A stretch of DNA of 64,000 nt from Brugia malayi (taxonomy: Eukaryota > Nematoda > Chromadorea > Rhabditida > Onchocercidae): positions 4,521,221-4,585,220 of the forward strand of contig NW_025062479.1 of assembly GCF_000002995.4 (NCBI RefSeq), read 5' to 3'. Each line of letters opens with the position of its first letter. Position 1 is the first letter of the stretch. Positions 1 through 18,479 of the stretch are shown in pieces. A model generated the notes under the pieces. It was not told the DNA's origin and did not search any database. It saw only the letters and a program-made list of their open reading frames with translations. Position numbers and translations under genes: made by a program.

Positions 1-1356
1 AATTGCTATATATACTAAAATTTGGTTTTTTAATTCAAAAAGTATTTGTTCCCACTGAATAATTGTGTTCTATGCTTTTTTAAATTGTTTTTCCTATTGA
101 CTATCATAAGCAAAGTTAATTTATTTCTTGCTATGATATTCTATAGCCATTATGCGACATATGACTTTTCCTTAAGTCATTATTGCAATGAAGTGCACGT
201 GTGTTTGTACTCCAGCTAGGAAAATAAGCTTTCACGTAGTTCATTTATTTTCTGTTATGATTCGGTGTAATTGAAACGCGTTGATTTAATCGGATTTCGT
301 CGCTATAACATCTTTACGCTTTTTAATCAAGGATAAGTTTTGCCGCATTCCGGTTTTCAATTCTTTTTATACAATTTGTTAAGAATTGTTTCTTTACTCG
401 AAAGCTACAAAAGTCAGCATTTTATGCAAAATCCGTATAAAACAAAAGTGCATTTTTGAAGCTAAAGGATGTAGTTTCTTTTTTGGAATACTATACTTTT
501 TCAATTTAGGACTTTTTTGGCACTAACTGCAAATTAACCGTATTGAAATTTATGGCTTAGGAGTATTCTTTCTGGCACTTTTTACGAAAGTCCGTATTGA
601 CTTAGCGTTTGTTTCTTCATTCAGGTTTTTCAGTGGAATTTCGTACTAAATAGTCTTCCAAATATCAGAAATTTTATGTTCTACAACTGTGCAGAGTGTA
701 ATGGGAGTGAATTGAAGTAATTGGTTCTTTATGATTTATATAACCAGTTGGGGTAAATTGCGCACCAAAATGCTTCAAATGATTAACAGGCGGAAAGGTT
801 TTTACGCCATCACTGAATAATTGAATATCCTTGTTTAACGATGTTGGCGTTTACCGGACCATGTTTTTAGCTCCCTCTAGAAAGGACACGGCAATTCCTT
901 CTTATCAGTGAATAGACTGATATTTAAATTTACGCTGTTGTTAAATATAACAAAGTCCTGTTGATAATAAAGATTAGTTCTAGTAAGCATAGCATCATTA
1001 AATTTAATGTCAGTTACTTGTGTGGTCAGTAAATTAATGGCAAAATTTGGAGTATGGAGTTACCTTTGTGTTCTGGGAAAAAACAAGACTGCTCATCGGT
1101 TGACCTATAATAGGAATCATTTGTCGCCGAACTAAATGTATTCCAAATAAATTTTTTGAAAAGTTTGACTGGGAAGGTATGAAGGGAATGTTTTGTATAT
1201 TCAACTGAATTTAATATTCTTGATATTTAGCTGAAGCATAGCATTTTCAGAAACCGATTTGAATCAAAAATACATACGACTGTTGAAGGAACGGCAAAAA
1301 ACATCTGTGGGGTGATCGAATGCGACTGAGTGAAGAAGTCTTTCTCCAACTGTGAC

Positions 1357-1394
<38 letters not shown>

Positions 1395-1711
1395 TGTATG
1401 TAGGTATGTATGTGTGTATGTATGTATGTGTATTAAATCAAGCAATGAAGTGTTGCTATGGAAGCGCCTAAGGAGGAAGTACGGTAGGTGGGCATTTGCT
1501 TTGCTTTGGCAGTAACATTTTAAGTGCTCTGGATTGCTTGAAGTAATCTAGAATTTAGCTTCCCCTTGAACCATTCAATTTAAAGTGGAAAAAAGAGAGT
1601 TCCACCTATTACCACTATTCTTGTTATTACCCGTTAAGTAGTGAGCAGCTACTGATAGACTACCAAAATTACCTAACGACACCCCCACTACCTATTAATT
1701 AAGTACCACTG
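1..1711. other. Upstream non-coding stretch
   Basis: AT-rich sequence left of the first ETS exon that I can support. I see no exon with consistent splice sites here. It contains one microsatellite, annotated separately, and long T-rich tracts. It could hold promoter or 5' UTR sequence of the ETS gene, but no specific site is recognisable. Confidence 0.5.
1357..1434. repeat. (GT)n/(TATG)n microsatellite
   Basis: About 22 bases of uninterrupted GT dinucleotides followed by imperfect TATG tetranucleotides. Short reading frames on both strands here are low-complexity translations and are not genes. Confidence 0.9.
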
Positions 1712-6941
<5,230 letters not shown>

Positions 6942-6963
6942 TGATTGAATATAGCTTGGATTG

Positions 6964-6969
6964 AATAAA
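6964..6969 (+). promoter_or_regulatory. Poly(A) signal of ETS gene
   Basis: AATAAA begins 22 bases downstream of the TGA stop of the ETS gene. A very short 3' UTR would be normal for a nematode. Confidence 0.55.
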
Positions 6970-8410
6970 AAATTCATTTACCTGAATACTGAAGTGTTAT
7001 GAGTGTGTTAGAAATTATTTTACAAGATAAGTGTGTCATCATATAAGGTTGAATTTCAAATGATAAGAAAGTCTAATATGTAACATTGCACGGCCAATAT
7101 CGAAATAGGATAAAGTTTTTCGAAAATTTAGCCCAATTTTTTGAACCTGGAGAAGCCATCATTGGAAATGGTTCCGGATTAGATAACTTCCACCATATTC
7201 GAATAGTTTTAGTCTCCAACAAGCCTATATGATATCAGACAGTTGTCCGAGATTTTTTGATTACTTGTTTCTGCATAAATAATATTTTCAAATTATTGCT
7301 GCCACCTGACTTTAGTTAACCACTTTGATCATTTACTCACTGGTTTTATTTTTGTATCGTAAAACATATACAGGATAAACTGTCAATGACGATACGCTGG
7401 AATGTACTAAATTCAATCATAAGGGTCAATTGACTCTGCAAGAATTTCAGAAAACAAGCAGCTGACATTGTTTTCACTAATTTCCTATACGTAACGGGCG
7501 ATGTAAAGAAATAGGCAGACGGACTGACGAGAAGACAGCAAACATTATAAGTTGACTGTACGTAAATGTATGTATGTATGCTGAATTTTGATCAGATTTT
7601 TCGTAAATATATTGGCAATGAGTGGAGAACTTCATCCTAACTGAAGAAGCACTGCTTCAAAACGTCTATGTTTGTTCGTCGTCGACCCAAATGACAATGA
7701 GACGAAGAAATAGCTGTGGATTTTGACAGTTCTCCCGACCCCTTCTCCTGTTCCCTTCGGTGACTTTCACGATCTATTTAAGCAAGGTTTGCAGTGATCG
7801 GGAAAAAAGTATTGGAATAAGTTTAAACAGAGCAGATTTTTATTAAATTTGGAAATCCGCGGAAAAAATTGCAATTCCGAAAAATAGATGAGTCCCATCA
7901 AATAGCTCATGAATTATTTTTGCGACAGGATTTAAATTACAGAAACAATCTGAAAATTTGGAATAACATGCCGTGGAACTAGCTTTGCTAGAAATTAGGG
8001 AATCTATATCGGGTCTATGCACATGAGGCGAGTGCTTAACTGGGCATTTAGAAACTGTTAGGTCAGATAATGGACAACCAAACTAGATTTCCCTCCAGGT
8101 CAATGGGAGGAAATCTAGCTTTGGCAAATATGAATTCTACTTTAGGGATTGAAGTGGCTTATCTTAAATGCATCTTACGCACCCTTTCCTTCTAATAAGG
8201 TAATAAAATAGTGCAATAGCAGTCGTTTTCACTTCTTGAGGGTGAAACCTTGCGTGATAAAAATTCTGAAGGGGAACGCCGTACTATGTTATGCACGTAT
8301 TACAGTGTCGTACATGACGTGGCTAAACGTAAGTAGCCAATTAAAGTCGTGAATTAAACATTATGTGTTTATATTTTATTATAGTTCTGTTTCCTCCTGT
8401 TGCATTTGGT

Positions 8411-8505
8411 TGTGTGTGTGTGTATGTATGTGTGTCCGTATGTATGTGTGTCTATATGTGTGTGTGTCTGTATGCATGTGTGTTTGTATGTTCGTGTATG
8501 TGTGT
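8411..8505. repeat. Imperfect TGTGTATG microsatellite
   Basis: About 95 bases of interrupted TG, TATG and TGTCTG repeats on the + strand. No coding or regulatory role is apparent. Confidence 0.9.
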
Positions 8506-10527
8506 AAACATTGATGCATTTTTTGTTAGAAAAAAATAAGTATTGAAATATTGCATTTGACAGTAAATGTATTCTTTTGGGAATGTTGATTTACTTGCAT
8601 TCGGTCAAAACTTACCATGCAGTTACTGTTCCATTTGTTGTATGTCTAGAAAGCGCATAAGTAGGATGAAGATAGGTGAATAAGAGTAGAAGACGGTTTC
8701 CGGAAAAATAAATCCCATAGGAACAGGGAGTACTGCAGTAAAGGTGTTGCGTGCTTTGTGTACTGCAGTGTTTCTCCATATGTTTTGAAACTATGTTTTG
8801 TTAGCCACTTTATGATTCTTATCTGGCTGGATCTTAACCCTCATAAATTCTCCGCTTTCTATTGTTATTAATTTAAAAAATGAAGTAACTTTGTAGAGTA
8901 TGGTTTTACTCACTAGAATTGCATTGTACTGAAAAGTACACCGAGCTCCCAGATCATTCGTTCATATTGAGCGCCATATCATATTGGGTGTTTTAAATGG
9001 TATGCAAAATTCCTGGAATACCAAATGATGACGTTCTGCTTAATGTATGTTCATTTTTTTAATCATTGCGGATATATTTCCTCCTTCAGTTATGTGAGTG
9101 CTTTCTGATGGATACACTGTGCACCGCTTTAAGAGCAAATTTCTGAAATTTTTGGGATCAGAAATTAGTGCTTAATTCGACATTTATACTTCATTATAAC
9201 TGTCGGGTCTGACATTATATAATGTAAGTCATACATTCTTTCCGTAAATGGAGCGATGGTGAGAATGAAATGATACTGAATCCTAAACAATTTGTCAGCT
9301 CACAACATTTTTGAATTTGCTAGAAGTAAAAAAAATTGCTGCATATTTGTGCGGAATATAATGGATATCACGTCATGTTGACTGTATCCCCTAATGTGTT
9401 AACACTATCAGTTACATAATCACAGTGGAGGGTAGACAGATGTTCTCAAACTAAAGTGGTAGAGTAACAAAAGCAGAAATAAAGAAAGATAGGTGAGGAG
9501 GGATGAAAGAGCAACTGAAATCGTACAAATGCAAGGAGATGTGGGCACTGGAAGTATTGCACTAATTAGCAGCGCAAGCAACAATACTTCGTATTTATAT
9601 TTCAACGATAGTGGTAGTAACATGGAAGGAACAGACCCAAACTGTTTATGACCGCCAATGGGCAAGGGTGGTAGGAGAGAGAGAGAGGGAGAGAAAGTGT
9701 TGTTCTGAGAACTCTGTTCAGGTTTAAGATAAGAGGACAGGGACAAGCTGTGCTGTCGTGAAGTGGACTAGCAGTAGTGCTGTTATTTCAAATTTCACTC
9801 GCCTAATGGGATAGGAAGGGAGGGGTGAGGAGTGTGATCTTCGAACATGCGTACGAATAATACCCGTTTGTTCTGTGCGTTTGGGTTTGTTGTATTGTTA
9901 AACTCAATTTTAGATCATTTATAGATTTATATATAGAAAGTTGTGGAGTTTGCGTACATTCATCTCGAATACATTTACAGAATTAAGCATAGACATATAG
10001 CAGGTATACATATATATAAGTTTTAGCATGAAGCAGCCAGAGTAGGGAATAAGTGCAGGCAGCTGGATGACTTCGTTTTTACTTTTCGCTACGTACTTTA
10101 CAATTTGACAGCTTATTTGTTGGCGGTTAGCCACCCTCTTCCCAGATCTTCGAATCAGCCTAAGTAACCACCATCTGTATGCATTCCGGTGTTCTTTATA
10201 GGCAGGGAAAGAGAACACAGATTAGGGTACACTTTCATTAGCGATTTTTTAGTTCACTTTAGGAGAACGTTGTTACTCTGCTTCCCCCCCCAGTCTACTC
10301 CTCCAAACTCCAAGTGATTTCCCCGATGCTGTTTTGATCGTTGCCGTCTATGTGTATGTGTGTATGTAAAAGAATGTGTGTGTGTGCGTATGCGTGTGTG
10401 TATGTGTCAGGATAAGAGTACGTTTTCTTTTTCGTTTTCTTCACATAAATTTTGCGGGCGGAGCATTTTTCAGATCAGAGGAGCCGAGCAAGAGAGTCCG
10501 GTCTTTGATCAGTGTGGGCTGCCAGCA

Positions 10528-13500
10528 ATGACTGAGGCGGCAGCTGCAGCAGCCGCTTACGCAGCCATTGCAAACAACGTTGCAGTAATCATGCGTAGTA
10601 GTAATCGGAGTACGTCGCCATCGTTTTCGTCACAACAGGCTTATTCCATCGAATCGATCCTGAAACCCGGTGATTCGGAGTCACCTGCATTAAATGAATC
10701 GACAAATACCATGGAAAACCATTCAGTCCCGTTGGTGGATGGCGAGCCAACCATCTGGTCGGTCATTTTTTAACGTTAACAAACAAACGGAACAACCAGT
10801 TCCTCCCTCCCAGTGACAAGTAATCTATTAATTTTATTCGTTTTGCTCATTCTTTTCAGCTGTATCCGAATATATACTTAAAATGTTATAAACGTCCCAA
10901 GTTTTTGAATTTAAGTGTTCATGATCTTCATGCATTGCTTGCTTCAGATTACTCATTTTTCTCTGGTTACAGTGCCATTGTCTGTAAATAAAGATTCTGT
11001 TTAACTTTTTTCTAATCCTTTCTGTGTTTTCGAGCGCTTTTTGGTCTGCTCATCAAAATGTATGCACCGTTCGCAGTTATGTTGACGGATATATTGTTTC
11101 AGTGCTTCTTCGCTGAAGAGAAATAAAGTTAGAAGCTGAATGTGTAGAATAGTGAATAACAAATAGGTTTAGTTCTCATCGTAGCGCTTCTGAACTGAAA
11201 CCTCTAGTTCTCTTTCCGAAACCCTTGTTGATGCGAGAGCACTGAATTGCTTTACTGAAGAGTTAGAACGTTATTAGAAACGTAATAATTACACAATGAA
11301 ATGAATAGTTCGAGTGTTCCCTGCATATGTTTATTTCTGTGAGCGATAACTTTGTTGGAGTTGTGATCTATTTTATGCGGGTGGGTAATGGAATCTCTCA
11401 CTTTTATTATTGCATTAACCGTGATAACGAAGTTTCATTATTCTTGATTCCTCCTCGTGACCAATTCACGACTTTTGCTGTCCTTTTTTACGAAAATGAT
11501 GGTGCTGTCTTGATATTGTGATGAAATTTTCGTCAGCTGAAACAATAAAAAGGGAACAGATCATGCAGTTTTGCTCACTAACAGGACTGCACTCTTCAGT
11601 GTCCTTGATGAGTGGATGACCTTTTGTCTTTTTTGTTAAACCGTCCTATGCCATTGATCTTACAGCTTTTCAAATTCAAGTAATTACTAACTTAGGCTTG
11701 TTCTTTCAATGATTTGTTCCATACTTTTACTGCCATCAAATTATTCGACAGTTCTTCCGAATGAAACAGCCAGGTATTAGGTACTGAATATATATATATA
11801 ACTATACAGTTGCTTTTGGAAGAGATCAGAAGATTTCCTAAATTTTATAAGTTGCTAAGTAGATTGTAACATTTATGGCTTTACGTATTTGGTGTGCTTG
11901 ATCTTCCAATGCAATATTACATAAATAAAAACATAGCGGCAAATTTTCCTTTAAGACGCTTTTATTCCAAGCAGTTGTAATAGTAAATAGTTTAAATGCA
12001 ATGAAATTCTTGATATTCGCGATTCTGGCGCAAATAGGAAAGTATAATATAGACTATTAGATTTGAAGAACCATATCTCTGTATTTACTGATGTGGAAGA
12101 CATGAACAACATGTTTTTTGACTTTTGACCATGTACGGTTATTCTTCAGTGACTCACTGAGCACAGAATTTTCCAGTTCGGTTTGCCATGATGAAGCAAG
12201 TGGTCGACACTATGGTGTTGTTGCATGTTTCGGTTGCAAGGGTTTCTTTCGTAGAACGGTAAGTTGGTTTGTTTTAGTTCATCATTTGTTAATGCATAGA
12301 ATTGTTTTAAGTTCAAATATTTATGATTTAAAGCTGGCTTCTTTTTGGTGATATGCTGATGCGATTGAATGTACCATCATACAAAGTGTGGCACAATCTA
12401 TATTTGTGATGATATGAGCTTATTCAGTTCGTGAAAATTGAATGGAAACAAAGTTATACTTTTCCCTGCTTATTTAATGCTTTGCAGGTTCGTGCTGGGA
12501 AAAATTACGTGTGTCGTTATGAGCAGAAGTGTAAAATTGATAAAGGTGAGTAGCACATCCAGCATCAAAATATAACTTGTTTAAAGATAGCGATATTTTC
12601 ATATTTTGTTATACTTCTTGAAGAATGAAAATAGAATAAGTTTATTAATTTCATGAATCGAAATTCTTAGTTTCTGCTGTTATAACACGAACACAATTCC
12701 AGCTGGTCGTAACGTTTGTCGATCTTGCCGTTTCCAGAAGTGCCTTCAAGTAGGAATGGAACCTGACGGTGAGTGACATCGTATGACATTGATCTTAATC
12801 TTAATTCTTGATCGCGAAGAATAAAAGTGCACTTCACTATTCAGAAGGAAGGAAGCAGCTTATCGTGCCAACCTTTGACCACGAAGTCCATTGCGTTGAA
12901 TACTTGGAAACTTGCTCCTGTGGTCATTTAACATCTTTTTAAGAATTTTATTAACCAATCTATTCTGCTATTCCTTTTTCACTTCCTCTTATTCTTATGT
13001 GGCCGTGTCAAATCTCAATGTGCTATTTTATGGAGACTAAACATTCTTAAAAATAGTATGCTTAAAAATAAAAAATTGATACTACTATTTAAAAAAAGAT
13101 ACTGTTTATCTACCAATCTATCTATTTATCTCTCTACAACCCTCCCAATTTGAATGTAATTGAAGTCGTTTTCTTCATGTAACTGTAAAACAATCTGCAA
13201 AAGATAAGTGAATTTTCAGCAATTCGTCCCGATCGTGATAAAACTGGCAGGCAAAAAAATCCGCGCAGAGGTGGCAGTGAAAACAATACCACCAAGATGT
13301 CATCAAATTCTCTATCCGGGGAATTACCATGTGTTACATCCGAAGACAGCGCTGTGAGTGATGATGTTCGAACTTGTACCCGATCTTTTTGCATGAATAG
13401 CACCTCAGGACATCCAAAGTGTCCTGTACCTATCGGCGACGAATCAGTTTTGGCAACACTTTGTGAAATTGAGCATATATGCAATCAGCTTCGAGACGCT

Positions 13501-15249
13501 CATCCAGTTATAACAAAGGCTTCCATCACTCTGTTTGATGCTGTTTTGCGCCCTTCACTCATCGTTTCACGATCTCCTGTAAGTGTTCTTGATATGTTTT
13601 CTTGCTTGTTTGTTTGTTTTTTGTCTTTTTTTTTCATTTGCTTTTGAATATAAATGTGGAATTTCAAATTATGTTTCCCTAAGTTTTATTATTTTTATTC
13701 TTATAGAATGATTCACTTATTCCTCACCGCGTAGTACATTCGCTCGACTTTTTCAGGATATTTTCGTATAGTGAACTAGTAACTGGCCGTGATTCAATTC
13801 TTTTTTTAAAATACATTATGTCAAAACATATTCTTCGGGTATTATGAATTCAGCTTTTCCTCATCGTCAGAAATTTATACCGTCGTAAAAAATTGTAGGT
13901 TTTCTTTTAGCTGATATTCGATGGGTCTTTGGGTCTTGCTGGCTGCAAAGAATATTTTGAAAATCTGAGGCGCCTCATTGTATTGCTTTTTGATTATGCC
14001 AATACACTTAAGCCAATCGCCGATCTCACACCTAGTGAAAAGGTTTTTCCTCTTCATAAACTTTCAAAAAGCAGCACATAGAATGAAATGTGGTGTGGTG
14101 CATTATTAGTGGAGAGGAGACAGATCGCTCTCCACTAAAGAATATGAATGAAATCTTGTTTCCGAGAAGTTTAGTTTGGTGTTCTACAATATACACTTAA
14201 TCGGAGTTTTATTTTTCAGAGTATTTCAGTTATATTAAAGCTGAAATCGCATTTCCTTTGAATTCAGACCTCAACTTTAGGATCTGGATGGACATTTTTT
14301 CCCTAATCCGACTTTTGCAGATATCGATAATTCATAACTGTGTGTCACAATTTGCGCTTCTCGTTGTTGCATACCACACTGTGCGTAATACAGAGTTGGT
14401 CAGCAGTACAATTTTGCTACCTAGTGGGCACTATTTCCATCGTGAAAAACCTGTTATTATCATTGAGCAATGTGAAGATAAACAAATCATATTGTTGGAG
14501 TCCAGAATTGAGTTCGTTTCTACTATATTCCGCAGGCGTTTATTTATTTATTTATTTTTTTTTCAAATTCATTTTTAATATCTAATCAATTCATTTATTT
14601 TTTTATTTTTTTTGGTGAAAGGAAATGAATTTCAGGAATGAGCGTCATGTCCAGGTGTATCTTACGCCTCACTATTTCATGAGTAAATTTTATATTTGAT
14701 TTGGAATTCTGCCATTTTTTAAAGTTGAAGTAGTGAAATGTTATAGGATTGTAAAGAAAAACATTCTGGATGTTGTTTTGAGCCCAATGCGACGTCTGGG
14801 ATTTACCGAAATCGAGATGGTTGCACTGAAGGCGATAATTGCACTGGATCCGAGTGCTGCAAATCTTACGCCTCATTCTGCATCCTTACTGGCTGTAGCT
14901 CGTGGATCTGTTCAGAATGCACTTTATGCTCATCTCAGTAATCGTCTTTCACCAGCCGAGGCTACATCTCGCTTTGGCAACCTTTTGCTTTTGATTGCCG
15001 GTCTTTCCGTAAGTATTTTGAATAAGATTCCGATTTATTATAATTGTAGATTCGGATTTTAAGAATTTTAAGTCTTAGCATTGCTTAGAGCAAAACATTC
15101 TGGAACATATGTCAACCTTCGAAGTTTCTGAAGGGATGAGCTTTCAGAAAATGGGTGCAGCGTTGTGCGGTATGATGCAGTTATGTCGTGACCTTTCGAT
15201 GGACATTGATCCAGTAGTTGATGGACTATTTTTTAACGACTCTTGTTGA
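10528..15249 (+). CDS. Nuclear hormone receptor, HNF4-type
   Basis: Ligand-regulated transcription factor. Exons: 10528-10757, 12177-12258, 12488-12545, 12703-12768, 13220-13578, 13911-14042, 14321-14471, 14725-15008, 15091-15249, giving 506 residues with agreeing phases. An upstream acceptor (TTTTTCAG ending 10473) suggests trans-splicing or a 5' exon; ATG 10528 precedes a poly-Ala run. The DNA-binding domain covers about residues 77-146 with all eight zinc cysteines: the first, CSVC, is split by an intron, P-box CFGCKGFF, second finger ending CRFQKC, then GMEPDAIRPDRD. The ligand-binding domain includes [42 protein letters not shown] and a terminal [11 protein letters not shown] consistent with AF-2. 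The end of exon 7 (donor at 14472) is the weakest junction; the first donor, GTCGGT at 10758, is non-consensus. The exact nematode NHR orthologue is not assigned. Confidence 0.92.
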
Positions 15250-18200
15250 TTTACAGCCTTCACTACTGAATAAATACTAAGTGATCTGGTCAGTTTACTG
15301 CCAAGCCAAAACAGGATCTCTTCTACGGCTCATGTCTTGTCGACATGCTCACTTTAATTCAATATTTTTTCGAATGTGCTTTCAAATTTAATGCTGATTT
15401 CGTATGATGTCATACGAATTTATGTGGTGTCTCTGTGCCTTGGAAATTGATATAACGCATAATGTTAATCATGGCTTTTTGTTATCAGTTGCAAAATATT
15501 TTCCCGGGAAGTGAGTAGATTATCTCTTGAACATTGTGCACCGTGTTTCGGTAGTGATGGTGTTAGATATTTGTATTCTGAAGGAAATTACTGACTTCAG
15601 TTTTGTATTGTTTTGTGTTGGGTCATTCAAGTACTGAGTCTTTCGATTTGTGATACGGTGCTTTTTTTGTAACCTTGATTTAACTTTCTTTTTCAGTTCC
15701 AACTTTTATTGGATTTTTGTAGAGTAGTTGGAATTTTTTTTTTTTTTTTTTTTGATGATGTACTGGTTAGTTCTTGCGCAGCTGGTAGAACTAATAGAAT
15801 AACAACAGAAATCCAATCAAAGTATTTCCATTTTAGGCTTGGCAGCTTATCTTTTTTTGCAGTTTAGTTTTTGTTCCAACTTTGCATTCTGTGTTACGGC
15901 GGTTTTTTCCGGTGTACTTGATAAAAATGTTCAAGCATCTTCCTCTAATTTTCAAAATAATGAAATATTCGGCTCTTCGTCATTTTGGGACTCTCTGTAA
16001 AATTTATTGCTTCATTTATTTTATTTATATCTGAATGTTTATATTTGTAGCATCTGTCTTTGTTTCTTTCAAATTTTGAGATTTTTTTTTACTGCGCACG
16101 ATTTAGCTGTAGCATCATTGGAAATTGTTGAGTGGATATTCACCTGGCGTCTGAAACCAGTCTTACTGGTCTCTTGTGGATATCGAGTGCCACTAGTTTT
16201 TGTATTGTTGGTTGAAAGGCCTTGCTATTAATATTTTGATTACGTTTTTGTTCTGCAGCTTGCAGCTGTTATCGATCATTTTGCGTATTGATCACTGAAA
16301 GAAGTTTTTGGTTTTCCTTGTTTCTCAGCTTTTCATTGGGGCCATTTTGTACTGTAATATACTAATCAAATAAACACATCAATTATGAGTGTTCCAGCGT
16401 TACTCATGCAGCGGATTATGTTCGTGGGAATTTGTCGTAGCCGAAATAAAGTTTCAGAAGAATTTAAAAAAAGTGTGCGACTGCAGGATTTGAGCTGTTT
16501 TGATGGTGTGCTTGAGATGTTTTAAGAAATGCGGAGTAGTTGAATACTTGAAAAGGAGATAGTTCTTGAGATGACCTGGGGCGCTACAATATGTTAGCAT
16601 GTTGTTAACTGTTTTACATGAATTCCTGCTGTAGATAGCACTTGCCTACCCAATGTGTTTGTTGTCCTAAGAAGGGACTGTGGGCAGTTTCCTATCTGCC
16701 AAGCAAGACAGTTTGCAAGAACTTTCCTTTAACTTTTGACTGAAGTCTCTATTTCTTGAAGGCACTCCTACGGCTGACCGTGATGACAACTTTGCAAGGT
16801 AGGAATGCGGATCTCTTTCAAATAGAAAAATGGGAGAGCAGGATCTTGTCGATCTGAGAGTGGGAACTAAGAAGAACGACCACTAAAGCTGTTAAACAAA
16901 AACAGACCAAAAAAACATGTTAGCTTATTTAAGTAACCTCTTTCTTTTTTTTTCTTGAAACAATATATCTAATTCTGTGAATATTATTGGTGCTTATTTC
17001 GTAATATATTCGTTGTAGGATTCCTTCAACTTACTGAATTGCAACTATGGCTTGATTAAAGTAGTTCAAAAGATTATCTTTTAAACCAATACACTGTCAG
17101 TGAACATTGAAATTTATTCTTCAGTGATGATCTCCCCAATTTCATAGTTCTCTTAGTCATGAAATTTACTGATTGAAATTGCGTTTCAATTCAAGCTATG
17201 AAAGGAATCATTTACTGCTTGCATTAAATTCCTACCAATCTTACAATAAACAGTTCGTAGTTTCTGTCATTTGTACGTCATTTGAAATCTCTAACAGAAC
17301 CTGTAGCTAAAGGGATCAGCGGGAGGACAAGGGAACTGTAGGTATAGGTTTGCCGGTGATTTCATTTACTGAAGAACGAAGTGTTTATAGATGATTTACA
17401 TGCTAAATCCGAAAAATTCCGCTTTAGTTGATGCAGACAAAAGCTGTCAGCTCCTCTTGCTTGATTCATGCACGGTGTCCCAAGTGTCCCACTTGGCTTC
17501 TTAATGAACACACATGCTTCCCAGTCTCTATCTACAAATACGCACATAATAACACATGCGTCTGTCACGCCCACTCCTCTCTAATCTCAACCACAAATTC
17601 TCGGATCTCCGTTACAATAGCTTATGGAACATTACAAGCCGAGATACAAACTTCCCGGAGTTATCTTATACTAGAACTAACTTCTTGAAGTACATTTCAA
17701 ATTACACATTTCCATCTACTTTTTGCTCCACGGTCTGCTGCTTTATCATGTTTTCGTTAGTGTTTCAGCTCCCGCATAATTAGTGACCGTCCCGAACCGT
17801 TTTTTGTCTGCGCGCATGTATGTGTGCATGTGTATGGCGAGTGCACTACGAAGACATGTAAGAATTCCTCAACCCACAAGAAAACCCAATTTAAAGTTGT
17901 TTACAAGTTCCCTTTTGCAACCATTCGTTTGTTCATCCAATCAGTTTGTCGGTGTAGAGGAAATCTGTTTGCAAAAAAGGTGCACTTTGCCGACAAACGA
18001 AAGGAAATGAGCAAATGAATGGACCAGCTACACTACTGAATGGATTCCCTAGTGATTCTCCTGGGAGAGCAGGGAGAAATATGCAAGGAGTCGAGTCCAA
18101 GTGAAATAAGTGTGAGCTCCTCTCTCCTCCTCATCCCTTTGTATATGTATGTGTGTGTACGTAATTTTTACAGACAGAGATGTCCTTTATTGAACAAAGA

Positions 18201-18479
18201 GAAAAGATAGACAGATGGTGAAGGATCCAAATTGGGAATAGCAAGGAAAGAACAATGACAACGACTAACACTAGTAACATGGGTTCATTCGTTCAGTAAA
18301 GAAGCAAAGAACAACACCGGGTAAAACAAGGTGGATTATTTACGAACAAGTGAACGAAAGAATCGAATTCCTCTGAATCGTCTAAAGAATGCCGAAGTGC
18401 TATTCTTTCCTGCGCAAAAGCTCAGCGAAACAGCCGGAAAAAAAAAGAGGAATTAGTCATTCATATGTCAATAGAGGGC
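15250..18479. other. Intergenic region, NHR to retroelement
   Basis: No supported gene. There is an uninterrupted T tract near 15738-15755 and some GC-richer sequence at about 17.4-18.1 kb with short open frames on both strands that match no family I recognise. The right edge is the boundary of the outer BEL/Pao element. Confidence 0.5.
15269..15274 (+). promoter_or_regulatory. Poly(A) signal of NHR gene
   Basis: AATAAA starts 19 bases past the TGA stop of the nuclear receptor. Confidence 0.55.

Larger units (their letters stand above)
6942..10473. other. Intergenic region between ETS and NHR genes
   Basis: No exon pair with matching phases was found. It holds a GT-rich microsatellite near 8.4 kb and another just before the receptor gene at about 10.35-10.41 kb. 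The longest open frames (minus strand at 9420-9746 and 9919-10218) are low-complexity or have no recognisable domain. The 5' part of the nuclear receptor transcript may extend into this region. Confidence 0.55.

Noticed and set aside
8411..8505. Regular GT/TATG repeats considered as a CRISPR-like array
   Set aside because: A microsatellite in a nuclear eukaryotic context with no unique spacers.
9420..9746. 108-codon minus-strand open frame
   Set aside because: Leucine/serine-rich low-complexity translation of purine-rich DNA, with no splice support or known domain.
9919..10218. 99-codon minus-strand open frame
   Set aside because: No recognisable domain, in the non-coding stretch just upstream of the receptor gene.
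10360..10473. In-frame upstream start for the nuclear receptor
   Set aside because: It would translate a GT-rich microsatellite; a strong acceptor at 10473 and ATG 10528 are more likely.
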